From positions 1 to 48,322 of the forward strand of contig SXUI01000004.1 in assembly GCA_005790605.1 (NCBI GenBank): DNA of 48,322 nucleotides, written 5' to 3'. Below are positions 33,312-42,417 of this stretch, one piece after another (the stretch's first letter is position 1; each line of letters begins with the position of its first letter). Under the pieces are notes generated by a model that saw nothing but the letters and a program-made list of their open reading frames with translations, was not told the DNA's origin and ran no database searches. The translations under genes and the position numbers were made by a program. The DNA comes from Planctomycetia bacterium (GTDB taxonomy: Bacteria; Planctomycetota; Phycisphaerae; Phycisphaerales; SM1A02).

Positions 33312-35036
33312 TCAGGTATACGAACCAAGCAGGATTGCGAGGTCTGCCGCATCCACAGTGCCATCCGCATTGATGTCTGCGTTGGACTTCGTGCTGCCCC
33401 ATGCATTCAGCAAAATCGCAAGATCTGCGCCGTCGACAAGACTGTCTCCGTTGAGATCCCCGACCACCGTGCAAGTGCCTGGGACAACAAATGTCCGCGT
33501 CGGTCCCGTTGCGAGATTTTGCGAAACATCGCGCGCGCGGATGAAGTACTGCACATCAGCGCATGCGGGCTGCGCTGGAATGACGCCGCGCCAAAGGCTG
33601 TTGCCGCTCCACTGCATCGCGACCGCAATTGGCTTGCCGCCATTCACAGAGTACACCAGGTCCACGCCATCTTCGTCGTACCCACGATCACTCGTGATGC
33701 CATCGAACACTTCGGTGCGCACAACGAATGGTCCGAGCGTTGTCGCGACGACTTGTTCCGTCAGCTTGATGTTCGGCGGCCGCGTGTCTGCAGGACCATT
33801 GTTGATATAGATGCGATTCTGAAACGAACCAGATTCTCCCTGCGCCGTGATCAGGTCAGGCTTGCCATCACCAGTCAAATCACCCGCCTTGATGTCGAGT
33901 GAACTGTCCGCGAGCGTCGGCAAAATGCCAGTGACTTGCGCAAAGGTGCCGGTGCCGTTGTTCTGATACATGCGATCAGCAGCGCCGAGTGCGGCGATGG
34001 CGAGATCGAGATCGCCGTCATTGTCGTAGTCGATGAAGCGGGAGTCGTTATCGTCGACAGTTGGATTCGGTGTGATCTGCGAGGAGACCGCTGTCCACGA
34101 ACTCCCGGTTCCATTGTTACGAAGCAAGAGCTCCGTATTCGTAGGACCCGCGTTCACACCGATCAAATCCAAGTCTCCGTCACCCTCGATATCACCAGCG
34201 TCGTAGGAGTAGCAAGTCGCATCGGTGACGAACGGAGTCACTTTCGTGAATGTGCCCGCGCCATTGTTCAGCCAGAGCTGGCTCGAGTTCGCCGCAGAAG
34301 CGCGTGTTCCAATGTGCAAGTCAATGTCAAGGTCGTTGTCGGCATCAAAGAACAGGCAGTCCATCTGCTCCGCGAGCGCGGTCGAGTTGAATTGCGCGGT
34401 CGGTGCATCCGTGAACACGCCGCTGCCGTTGTTGTTGAAGATACGCGGGCGACCCGTGGCGGAAAAACGATTCGCGCCCGAATTGCAGAGCGCGATGTCC
34501 AGATCGCCGTCATTGTCGATATCACCGAACTGCGCGCGCGATGAGCCCATCGTGATATTCGGCAAGCGTGTTGTTGTTTGGTCGGTGAACCGACCGATGC
34601 CATCGTTAATGAGCAATAGGGGACGACGGTTGTAGTCCTGCGCGAGAATCAGATCCCAGTCGCCATCGCGATCCACATCGCCCGCTTCGACTCCGCGAAA
34701 GCATCCAGTGATGCCAGGCGCTTGCAAGTCGGTGACATCTGTGAAAGTTCCAGTTCCATTGTTCAAGTAGATACGCGGCTTCAACAACGCGCCGAGCGTC
34801 GAATACCCCTGACCGTTCGCCCACACGATGTCCTTGTCTCCATCGCCTTCGATGTCCACCATCGTGCATTGATTCGTGTACTCAGCCTGCACGGGAAACC
34901 GCGTCGCGGTTTGATCGAGAAACTGTTGCCCACTCGCGGGGAGCCCAAAGGTGAACGCAGGGAACAGCAGAATGACAGCGGAGATTCTCGACAATGTGGG
35001 CCTCTGGGGAACGGAACTCGAAAGGGGTGCGCTCAA
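33312..35036 (-). CDS. Secreted FG-GAP/VCBS repeat protein with dockerin-like tail
   Basis: A 574-residue exported protein. The TTG at 35036 has AGGAG 12 bases upstream and is followed by a signal peptide ending near PASGQQF. Residues about 40-400 contain seven or so FG-GAP/VCBS-type repeats with calcium-loop motifs (DIEGDGDKDIVWAN, DVDRDGDWDLILAQD, DIDNDGDLDIALCN, DYDNDGDLDLAIAA, DLTGDGKPDLITAQG) alternating with YLNNGTGTFT-like strands, consistent with a beta-propeller. The tail (about 520-574) is the dockerin-like GDLNGDSLVDGADLAILLNAWG plus a second calcium loop, DINADGTVDAADLAILLGS. Function unknown; probably surface or extracellular. Confidence 0.88.
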   Translation of the reverse strand: MSAPLSSSVPQRPTLSRISAVILLFPAFTFGLPASGQQFLDQTATRFPVQAEYTNQCTMVDIEGDGDKDIVWANGQGYSTLGALLKPRIYLNNGTGTFTDVTDLQAPGITGCFRGVEAGDVDRDGDWDLILAQDYNRRPLLLINDGIGRFTDQTTTRLPNITMGSSRAQFGDIDNDGDLDIALCNSGANRFSATGRPRIFNNNGSGVFTDAPTAQFNSTALAEQMDCLFFDADNDLDIDLHIGTRASAANSSQLWLNNGAGTFTKVTPFVTDATCYSYDAGDIEGDGDLDLIGVNAGPTNTELLLRNNGTGSSWTAVSSQITPNPTVDDNDSRFIDYDNDGDLDLAIAALGAADRMYQNNGTGTFAQVTGILPTLADSSLDIKAGDLTGDGKPDLITAQGESGSFQNRIYINNGPADTRPPNIKLTEQVVATTLGPFVVRTEVFDGITSDRGYDEDGVDLVYSVNGGKPIAVAMQWSGNSLWRGVIPAQPACADVQYFIRARDVSQNLATGPTRTFVVPGTCTVVGDLNGDSLVDGADLAILLNAWGSTKSNADINADGTVDAADLAILLGSYT

Positions 35037-35153
35037 GGCACTTGGCTTCTCCTGAATCTACTGCGTGTTTGCGGTAAGAGCGAAGATTCTCGACATGATC
35101 GAGCGGGATTGTGCAGTTGAGAAGCCTTGCGTCGCGCCACACGGTGCGAAACA

Positions 35154-37172
35154 ATGCAATCCATGCTGAGGACTCCCCGATGTCCGAGAATCGCCGCCGT
35201 TGGACTCTGGATTGCCTGCTGCGCGATGAGCGCCGTCTCGGCACTGAGTTCAAGTGCGATCGGACAGACAGAATCTGCAGTCGAGATCTATGACCGTCTT
35301 GCCTCAGGCTTCTCGCCGCTCTATGACGCACTGACCTCGGCCCCTGACAATGAGGTCCCTTCAGAATTGAGATACGAACGGGAAGGTATCACTGACGCGC
35401 GAATGTCTGCATGGCTCGCAGGTGCACGGCCGCTTCGCGCCGACATTCTCCGCGCAACGACGCTGCGCTATGCGCGACCGCTCGATCGCTCGCAAGGGTT
35501 CGCGCTCCTGCTCCCGCATTTGAGTCAACAGCGAAGTCTTGCGCGCGCGACGCGATGGCTCGCGCTCGACGCGATCCGCAGTGGCGATGCAGAGATCTTT
35601 GGACAACTCATGGGGGCACAGAGCACGCTCGCACAGAGGAGCACCGAGGATCATGTCATGATCTCCTCGCTCGTTGGGCTCGCGATTGCGATGCACCAGC
35701 ACTCGACCATGAACGACATGATCGATCGCGGCGAGCTCTCTCAAGGCGCCGCTGCGCTCGCGCTTGCCGCGACGGCGGGCACGCGAACCCATGAGTTCAT
35801 GCATCTGCCTGAGGTGTTGATGCAAGAGCGCGACATGACGATTCAGGAACTCACGACCATCGATGGACTCTCATCGGAAGATCGCGCGCTTCGCCTCAGC
35901 GCTCTCGGCATGACTGACGATGAAGCGCTTCTCAGTGACATTGATCTTGACGAGTTCAAGGGCCACGCCAACGCGTACTACGCAACCTGCAGTGCCATCG
36001 TCGCGGATCCTCATGCCCCTGGAGCGAAGGAAGCGATCGCAACCCTTGAAGCGGACCTACTCGCCGGAAAATACGGCGAGGTGATGAAGCAACTCGCGCC
36101 CGCGATCGGAAAGTGGATCGCACGCGCCCTCGAGTACGACGAACAGTCAAAGGCCCTTGCCACGAAGATGCAGGCGCTCGCTGACGGCAGCAAGAAACCG
36201 GCGGATTTTCTCTTCGCAGCAAACTTCTACGCAGCGGCCGCTGCGGCGTGCGTGGTGCTCCGCCAGGAGGAACAAGCGGAGATCGAAACGATTCGCCTCG
36301 CGAGAGCATCGACGCCGACCGAGCAGATTGAAAGAACCGCGCGCCTACTCGACCGACTGCGCGAGCCCATCATCGAGAATGTGCTTCGAGGGTCTCGTGC
36401 CGAAGGGCTCTCATTCCCCCGCACATGGCAATGGAGAGACTTTGACTTTGTCAACGGACTCTTGCGCGAGACCATGCCTGGAATTCAGGGCGCAGTACGC
36501 GTCGCACTCGCGCACGCACTTCTCACCGACGATGTTGAGCTCGCACTCGCGTGTGTGCGCGTGACCCAGCACTATGCGAGCGTCGGAACGATTGGTCACT
36601 CCCTCGTCGCCGAACAAATCGCGAGAGACACCGTGGCTGCCCTTGACGCACTCGAGGACAAGCGACTCCTGACCACGACCGCGCGTGAGCAACTCGGGCA
36701 CCTTGTCGCCAAGTTCTCCACAGAGGATCCGTTTCAATACCGCCGCGCGTTAGAGTTGGAACGGATCGCGCTCGCGAACACGCCCATTTGGGTCGGCGGC
36801 GAAGAGGGGCGCAATATCCAACCGTTTGACGAGAAGAAACTCCGCGGATTGCCTCCAAACCAACTCGCGTTCCTCCTCGCCGTGCAGATGCGCGCGCAAC
36901 CCGAACTCACCGCGCTTGGATGTACATGTCCACTCGATGGCGCGCTGCTTGATGTGCGTTCGTGGTTCAACCTCGACGCACTCGCACTCGCTATCGCGCA
37001 GCGCGAGTCGTATCTCCAGCACCTTGAAACAACCGAAGTCCCAAGTTCATCTCCGCTCGCTGGTCTTACCGCGACAGAGCCGCTCGATCTCTCGCGTCGC
37101 ATGACTGAGCAGGTGGCGGTGCTCGCTCGACTGCAAGAACTCGCGAAGCCGAAACTTCCGGCTACCGAATGA
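35154..37172 (+). CDS. Large exported protein of unknown function
   Basis: From ATG 35154 (MQSMLRTPRC) about 672 residues; an in-frame start at 35127 is also possible. A signal peptide (about 15-38, IAAVGLWIACCAMSAVSALSS, cleavage near SAIGQ) leads into an almost wholly helical protein rich in Ala, Leu and Arg (LARATRWLALDAIRSGDAEIFGQLMGA, EQIERTARLLDRLREPIIENVL), without recognisable domain or catalytic motif. It could be TPR-like, but no clean 34-residue period is visible. Its 3' end overlaps the convergent lepB by 11 bases. I do not recognise a family. Confidence 0.78.
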   Translation: MQSMLRTPRCPRIAAVGLWIACCAMSAVSALSSSAIGQTESAVEIYDRLASGFSPLYDALTSAPDNEVPSELRYEREGITDARMSAWLAGARPLRADILRATTLRYARPLDRSQGFALLLPHLSQQRSLARATRWLALDAIRSGDAEIFGQLMGAQSTLAQRSTEDHVMISSLVGLAIAMHQHSTMNDMIDRGELSQGAAALALAATAGTRTHEFMHLPEVLMQERDMTIQELTTIDGLSSEDRALRLSALGMTDDEALLSDIDLDEFKGHANAYYATCSAIVADPHAPGAKEAIATLEADLLAGKYGEVMKQLAPAIGKWIARALEYDEQSKALATKMQALADGSKKPADFLFAANFYAAAAAACVVLRQEEQAEIETIRLARASTPTEQIERTARLLDRLREPIIENVLRGSRAEGLSFPRTWQWRDFDFVNGLLRETMPGIQGAVRVALAHALLTDDVELALACVRVTQHYASVGTIGHSLVAEQIARDTVAALDALEDKRLLTTTAREQLGHLVAKFSTEDPFQYRRALELERIALANTPIWVGGEEGRNIQPFDEKKLRGLPPNQLAFLLAVQMRAQPELTALGCTCPLDGALLDVRSWFNLDALALAIAQRESYLQHLETTEVPSSSPLAGLTATEPLDLSRRMTEQVAVLARLQELAKPKLPATE

Positions 37173-38802
37173 ACCGCAGCCGACCGAAGTCGGGCACGAT
37201 CGCGGGCAATCCAAATCCTGGCGAAACCGGCGCGGGGAAGTACACACTCCACGCCTTGCCAAGAAGTAGTTCGCGCGGCACAACGAATGGAGCAGCCTCG
37301 CCGTAGCGCAGGCCAACGAGCTCGTGCGCTGCTCCCCAAAGACGACCGTCACGGCTTGCCGCACTGTTGTCACCGAGCATGAGGAATTGATCCTCTGTCA
37401 ATTGCGCCGGATGCGTTGGATCGCAGGCGAAGCCTAGACCGTCTCGTTGGTCTGTCACGAGCGTGCCCTGTTCGCGTGGAGAAAGCGCGACCGATCGATA
37501 GAAGAGATCGCGGTCGACACCAACACTTCGCAACGCCACTGCTGCGCCATCAAACTCCCAGCGCACTGCCGTGGGCGGCGCTGACACTCCCATCGGATTG
37601 CGCAAGAAATCCTCCACAGTGCGACCTGGGAAGGACGCCTCAAGCCGAGCGCTGAGACTCGGGAATGCGTACTCCATGCGGCCGATGCTCTCGCCGTTCA
37701 CGCGAACTTCAAGGGTTTGATCTACATGCACGCACTCAAGATCAAACGGAGCTCCGGCCGACGGTGCTGTGAATGGGTACTCCTGCTTCGACTCAACTTC
37801 ACCAGACTCTGACACCGCGATCGCAAGCACGAGCCTCCCGTCACCAAGCGTGAAGTTGAAGTTGCGCTTGCGTGCAGAAATCGAAAGTGTCGTACGCAAC
37901 GCCGCTGGATCATCGCAGTCCAGCGCGGCTCGCACGCGGATATCGCTCACCGAGTATGGACCGGGCAAACGATCACGCCACATGTTGTACGCAGCCCAAT
38001 CGTCAATCGGAAGCACTTCGTGATTCCACTCGAGCGTCGCATGACCAATGGGTTTCGACCAAACACGAGTGTCATCTTGCGTGAACTGCACCGTGTCGGT
38101 GCTCACGCTCTGCAATGGGACGCCCGACCACGGACGATTCCAAACTTTCGCCAACGATGCGGGGTCAACGGGCACAAAATCGCTGTCGTAGACATTGCGC
38201 CAAACGGCCGTTTGCACAAACTCGGGTTTGCGTTGAATCTGAAAAGCATCCCCATTCGTTGCGCCAATCGGTGCCGTGAAAACATCGCCATCGACAATGA
38301 CGAACTGTTCGTCCGGAAGCCCGACGAGACGCTTGATGTAGTTCTGCGCGTCCCCGACTGGATCCGTGGGATTCTTAAACACCACGACATCCCAACGCTG
38401 CGGTTCATGGAAGGGGTAGAGAAACTTCAGCACGAGCACACGATCACCCATGCGCGAAGACTGCATGATCTGCCCGTTCTCCATCCCACCAATCGGACGC
38501 TCATGACTCAACATTGGGTCGACGATTGGTCGCGCCTGCCGCACGACTTGGTCGCCGAAGTAGCGGTACATCTCGAATGCGGGACCTGAGTCAATCGGAA
38601 ACTCGACGCCGGTCATCTTGCTGTTCAGCCGGACATGTTGGCCCATGAGGGTGGGCCCCATCGAGCCCGTGGGGATCACGAAGCCTTCCGTCACGAAACT
38701 TCGCACTGCCATAGCAAGAGCGAAGGCGACGACAAGCGACTGCACCGTCTCCACGACATTCGTCTCTTCCTTCTTCGACTCAGATGCAGATGTTGCGCTC
38801 AT
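37162..38802 (-). CDS. lepB: Signal peptidase I with a large inserted domain
   Basis: Removes signal peptides from exported proteins at the outer face of the inner membrane. An N-terminal membrane segment (about 17-35) precedes the catalytic Ser47 (IPTGSMGPTL); the general-base Lys157 is in NYIKRLVGLP; box E (FLMLGDNSAASRDGRLWG) is near 490. At 546 residues it is much longer than E. coli LepB (324). The extra 280 or so residues lie between the lysine and box E. They include a beta-rich stretch (FEWNHEVLPIDDW, VSDIRVRAALDCDD, LEVRVNGESIGRMEYAF, AVRWEFDGAAVALRSVGV) like a concanavalin/LamG sandwich. Insertions like this seem common in planctomycete signal peptidases; their purpose is unknown. 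Confidence 0.92.
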   Translation of the reverse strand: MSATSASESKKEETNVVETVQSLVVAFALAMAVRSFVTEGFVIPTGSMGPTLMGQHVRLNSKMTGVEFPIDSGPAFEMYRYFGDQVVRQARPIVDPMLSHERPIGGMENGQIMQSSRMGDRVLVLKFLYPFHEPQRWDVVVFKNPTDPVGDAQNYIKRLVGLPDEQFVIVDGDVFTAPIGATNGDAFQIQRKPEFVQTAVWRNVYDSDFVPVDPASLAKVWNRPWSGVPLQSVSTDTVQFTQDDTRVWSKPIGHATLEWNHEVLPIDDWAAYNMWRDRLPGPYSVSDIRVRAALDCDDPAALRTTLSISARKRNFNFTLGDGRLVLAIAVSESGEVESKQEYPFTAPSAGAPFDLECVHVDQTLEVRVNGESIGRMEYAFPSLSARLEASFPGRTVEDFLRNPMGVSAPPTAVRWEFDGAAVALRSVGVDRDLFYRSVALSPREQGTLVTDQRDGLGFACDPTHPAQLTEDQFLMLGDNSAASRDGRLWGAAHELVGLRYGEAAPFVVPRELLLGKAWSVYFPAPVSPGFGLPAIVPDFGRLRFIR

Positions 38803-38817
38803 AGGTAATCGATTGAC

Positions 38818-40344
38818 TCATGCTTGCGGAGACGGAGGCAGTGACCCTGGCGCATCGCCGCCCATGTTCGGGCCACGGTTTCGTCGTCGACGACGACGAC
38901 GCTTTCGCTTTCCAGAACCATCGCCCTGCGTTATCGATCCAGCGGCGGATCCACCTTGCGTCAAAGTGCGGCTTTCGTCGCTTCCCTCGATTGTGTCATC
39001 CGCATCATCGCCGTCGTCATCTTCGATGCTGCTCGTCGCTAGCGGAGTGAGTGCAGGTGACTTCGGCAGTGCATTCGCGGTTGGGCCGAGGCGCGCGGCA
39101 TTGTCCGCGTCTGCTTGCCGCTTCTTCTTCCGGCGGCGTCGCTTCTTTTGCGAAGCGCTCTCCCCTTGCACTGGCGCTGTCGAACCTCCAGCGCTGGGTG
39201 AAGCATCTGGCGCTTGTGGGTCAAGACGCTGGCTCTTCTCACGATACTCATCCTGCCGTCGTGCGTTCGGCGCCGATGCGCTCTGAGGTCGACTTGAGGG
39301 ATCGACCTTGCGTCGCACGCCTGCAGCAGTCATGCCGCGCATGGGATCGGGCGCGATCGCCGCGGCAACCGCGGGCGTCGGGCACTTCTCGGGATCACAC
39401 AATTCTTCTACGGGAACCGCAATCTCGCGGCCATCTGCTTCGAGACGAACCAACACGAGCTGCACGAGAATCTTGGACTCGAGCACGATGCCAGGTCCCT
39501 CAACGGTGCCGACGCGAGTCTTGTTGCGTGGCAGTCGCTTCTTCAATTCCTCGTATGTCTCATCCTCGTACCGCAGACAGCACATCAACCGACCGCAGCG
39601 ACCAGAAATCTTCAGAGGATCAAGTGTCGCCTTCTGGGTCTTCGCGGATTTCATCGAAATCGGCTTCAGCACCTTCAGGAAGTTCTTGCAACAGCAATGT
39701 TGGCCGCATCGCTCGTAGTCCGCCACCAACCGCGCCTCATCGCGAGCCCCAACTTGACGCATCTCTATGCGGCAATTGAAGAGCGGCGCGAGATGCTCCA
39801 CGAAGAAACGGAAATCGATTCTCTCGTCGCTGAGGTAGTAGACGACCAACACCGACTGATCGAGGACAGGTTCGACATCCACAATCTTCGCGGGGAATCG
39901 AGCGTCCTCTGCCGCGGCGCGAATCTTCTGGAGAACTTCCTTCATCCCCGACTGCGCGGCGGACCATCGATTGAGGTCCTCGACCGTCGCGACTCGCAAG
40001 ACTTCGCCTTGAGTCTGAAACGGGTACTCGCGTCCACCGGAGTTCTCCACATACTCCAACATTTCACGCCGCGACACGCTCTTGCCGCAGCCCGAGTTTG
40101 AGCAAGTCGTCGTAAGCATCTCGGCGATTTCAAGCGCGCGAAATGTCTTCACGACAAGTTTGGATCCACACCCTGGTTTGGAGTCCCCGCGGTATGGGTA
40201 CTCGCCCACCAATTTCATCCGCCCGAAACGGACGACGATACTCGACGGCGGCTTCAGCTTCGCGTAGATCTCCTCGTCCGTCAGCGCGGTGCGATTCGCG
40301 GGATCGGCATCGCGCTCGAAAACTGGGAGTGGGAAGATCGACAT
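38818..40344 (-). CDS. PSP1-domain protein (RicT/YaaT-like) with basic C-terminal tail
   Basis: A PSP1 family protein of 508 residues. In Bacillus RicT joins RicA and RicF in an Fe-S complex that affects RNA processing by RNase Y. The core is conserved: SIVVRFGRMKLVGEY (start), CGKSVSRREMLEYV, ERIDFRFFVEHLAPLF, and the cysteine block RCGQHCCCKNFLKVLKPISMK...GRCGRLMCCLRYE, which holds the cluster-binding cysteines. An extra CSNSGCG pair near residue 81 is not in RicT. From about 340 there is a low-complexity tail of about 160 residues ending with a poly-basic run (KRKRRRRRRRNRG) typical of RNA binding. RicA and RicF are not seen nearby. Confidence 0.85.
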   Translation of the reverse strand: MSIFPLPVFERDADPANRTALTDEEIYAKLKPPSSIVVRFGRMKLVGEYPYRGDSKPGCGSKLVVKTFRALEIAEMLTTTCSNSGCGKSVSRREMLEYVENSGGREYPFQTQGEVLRVATVEDLNRWSAAQSGMKEVLQKIRAAAEDARFPAKIVDVEPVLDQSVLVVYYLSDERIDFRFFVEHLAPLFNCRIEMRQVGARDEARLVADYERCGQHCCCKNFLKVLKPISMKSAKTQKATLDPLKISGRCGRLMCCLRYEDETYEELKKRLPRNKTRVGTVEGPGIVLESKILVQLVLVRLEADGREIAVPVEELCDPEKCPTPAVAAAIAPDPMRGMTAAGVRRKVDPSSRPQSASAPNARRQDEYREKSQRLDPQAPDASPSAGGSTAPVQGESASQKKRRRRKKKRQADADNAARLGPTANALPKSPALTPLATSSIEDDDGDDADDTIEGSDESRTLTQGGSAAGSITQGDGSGKRKRRRRRRRNRGPNMGGDAPGSLPPSPQA

Positions 40345-40380
40345 ACGAACCCATCAGTCTAACGGCGATGGGTCTCGTGA

Positions 40381-40530
40381 GCGAGAGAATCGCGACTGTC
40401 GCAATTCTAGCGGCGTATCACAAGCGGAGGCCGATCTCCGACCGTCGCGATTCACTCGCGCGGCCGGAGTCCAAAGCGAGTGCGGCGTTTTTGCGGCGCT
40501 TGGCCGCAAGAAACCCGCATGAACGCTCAA
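40381..40530 (+). repeat. Dispersed hairpin repeat, copy A
   Basis: Between der and the PSP1 gene. The first hairpin has arms CTCCGACCGTCGCGA (40436-40450) and TCGCGCGGCCGGAG (40456-40469) around loop TTCAC. Then comes the conserved block TCCAAAGCGAGTGC (40470-40483) and GCGTTT, a second hairpin TTGCGGC/GCCGCAA (40491-40497, 40503-40509) and the end block AAACCCGCATGAACGCTCAA (40511-40530). The last bases of the end block contain the der stop codon on the other strand. An upstream module (GAGAGAATCGCGACTGTCGC, from 40382) resembles the 48.17 kb copy. Confidence 0.75.
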
Positions 40531-42266
40531 CTCTTTCGCGGTTTTGCCAGCTTCACGCCCGTGAACTTCGCCGGCGCTTTCCCAACCTGCTTGCGATCTG
40601 GCTTTCTCGGCGGCTTCCCAAACGACTTCTCATTCGGGTTCTTCTTCGCCTTCGCCTTGCCCGCGCCACGCGAGGCAGTTCCAGCGCCTCGCTTGCGCGC
40701 TCCACCACTCGAGCGCAACTCGCCGTCCTCGCGGAATGGATTCGAAGGCACATCGTGATCATCCGACGCGGCCGCGCTTGCAGCAAGCGGCTTGCGACTC
40801 GGTGCGTTCTTCGCGAGCATCGCTGAGGAAATCTCGCTGCGCGACGCCTTGCGCTTCGTCACCGTTCGTTCTTCAGCAAGCTCCGCGCGCTTGCGTGCGC
40901 TGAACGTCAAACGAATAGGGACTTCCGAGAAAGGAAGTTGCTCGTGCAGTTGATTGAGCAGGTACTTCGCATACGCCCCTTCAAACAACTCCGGCCGATT
41001 CACAACCATGTGGATGGTTGGAGGACGCACTGCGAGCTGCGAGACATAGAACACTTTCGCGCGTGTGCCAAGTTTGGCACTCGGTCCGCGCTCCTCAAGA
41101 ATGCGCGTCACCGTCGCGTTCAATCGGCCTGTGGTTTCGCGATGACCGGCCTGGTTGAAGAGATTGAAACAGATCTTCACCATGCTCTGAATACCATCGG
41201 ACTTCTCCGCGCTCACAAAAATGATCGGCGCGTAGGAGAGGCCAAAGAGTTCCTGCGTGAGATACTCCGTGTAGTCGTCGGGCGAGAGTTCTTTCTCGAC
41301 GAGATCCCACTTGTTCACGACGATTGCCGTCGGCTTGTGTTCAGTGACTAACTCGAGTGCGAGTCGCTTTTCAATCTGTGAAATCTTCTCGCGTGCATCG
41401 AGCAGCAAAACGCACACATCGGCGCGGCCAATGGCAGCCTGCGCGCGATGATGAGAATGCGTTTCGATGTCATCGCTCCAGCTCTTGCGCTTCCGAACGC
41501 CGGCCGTATCGATCGCCACGAACGCATGCCCATCCATCTCAAACCGCACATCGACGCAGTCGCGGGTCGTGCCTGCGATCTCCGAGACAATGACGCGAGG
41601 CTCGCCGGCGAGCGCATTCACGAGCGTGCTCTTTCCGGCATTGCGACGCCCGACGATCGCGATGCGCATCTCGCTGGGCGTTGACTCGCTGCCGTTGGCT
41701 GGAAGCTCATGCCACAACCACTCCGTAAAGATGCGTCGACCGAACCCACTCTTCGCGCTCAACGCGAAAGGTTCACCAAACCCTAAGCGCGAGGCGTCCT
41801 GCGCAGCCGCGAGCCACGACTCGTCGTCGACCTTATTGGCGACGATGCGCACTCGCGGCGCGACGTTGCGCGTGCGAAGCATCTTCGCAATCCGTTGGTC
41901 GAGACCAGTCACGCCGGACTGTGCATCCATCGCGAAAAGGATGATGTCGGCGCTCCGAACCGCCGCCTCGATTTGTTGCTCGATCTGCGGCGTCAAGTTT
42001 GCGAGATCCTCTCCCGCATCGTCGAAGCGACCGCCCTCTGCGACATAGACGCCAAATCCGCCTGTGTCGATCAACTCAAACGCGCGTGCCTCCGCGGCTC
42101 CTTCGAGTTCAACCGGCGCCTGCACTTCAACGATCTGTGAGACACGATCGCGTGTCGTGCCTGGCGTTGGATCAACGATCGAAACGCGTCGTCCGACAAG
42201 CCTATTGAACAGACTCGACTTCCCGACATTGGGGCGGCCAACAATTGCAACGGTCGGAAGCGGCAT
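40527..42266 (-). CDS. der: Ribosome-assembly GTPase Der (EngA) with long basic C-terminal extension
   Basis: An essential double GTPase needed for 50S subunit maturation. G1 loops are GRPNVGKSS (residues 10-18) and GRRNAGKST in the second domain; NKVD and NKWD are the G4 motifs; DTAGV...KSWSDDIE is the second switch II. A KH-like domain follows (PPTIHMVVNRPELFEGAYAKYLLNQLHEQLPFSEVPIRL). The normal protein ends there at about 470; here a tail of about 110 residues rich in Lys, Arg and Ala is added, probably rRNA-binding. The second G1 has Ala in place of the usual Val. 579 residues in total. Confidence 0.95.
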   Translation of the reverse strand: MPLPTVAIVGRPNVGKSSLFNRLVGRRVSIVDPTPGTTRDRVSQIVEVQAPVELEGAAEARAFELIDTGGFGVYVAEGGRFDDAGEDLANLTPQIEQQIEAAVRSADIILFAMDAQSGVTGLDQRIAKMLRTRNVAPRVRIVANKVDDESWLAAAQDASRLGFGEPFALSAKSGFGRRIFTEWLWHELPANGSESTPSEMRIAIVGRRNAGKSTLVNALAGEPRVIVSEIAGTTRDCVDVRFEMDGHAFVAIDTAGVRKRKSWSDDIETHSHHRAQAAIGRADVCVLLLDAREKISQIEKRLALELVTEHKPTAIVVNKWDLVEKELSPDDYTEYLTQELFGLSYAPIIFVSAEKSDGIQSMVKICFNLFNQAGHRETTGRLNATVTRILEERGPSAKLGTRAKVFYVSQLAVRPPTIHMVVNRPELFEGAYAKYLLNQLHEQLPFSEVPIRLTFSARKRAELAEERTVTKRKASRSEISSAMLAKNAPSRKPLAASAAASDDHDVPSNPFREDGELRSSGGARKRGAGTASRGAGKAKAKKNPNEKSFGKPPRKPDRKQVGKAPAKFTGVKLAKPRKS

Positions 42267-42417
42267 AAGGGGGAAGAGTCTACGCGCATGCCTTCCAAGA
42301 GCGCGCGCGAATCAAGCAATTCCCGCGTTTCGAAGCCGAAAACTCGGGCTTTCGCTCGTTGGGCGCAACTTTGACGCGCGGCGGACACGCCCACACCTCC
42401 CCACCACGCCTCATCGC

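Noticed and set aside
40381-40530. Simple rho-independent terminators as explanation of the repeats
   Set aside because: T-runs lie before the second hairpin rather than after it, and the conserved single-stranded blocks are not needed for termination.
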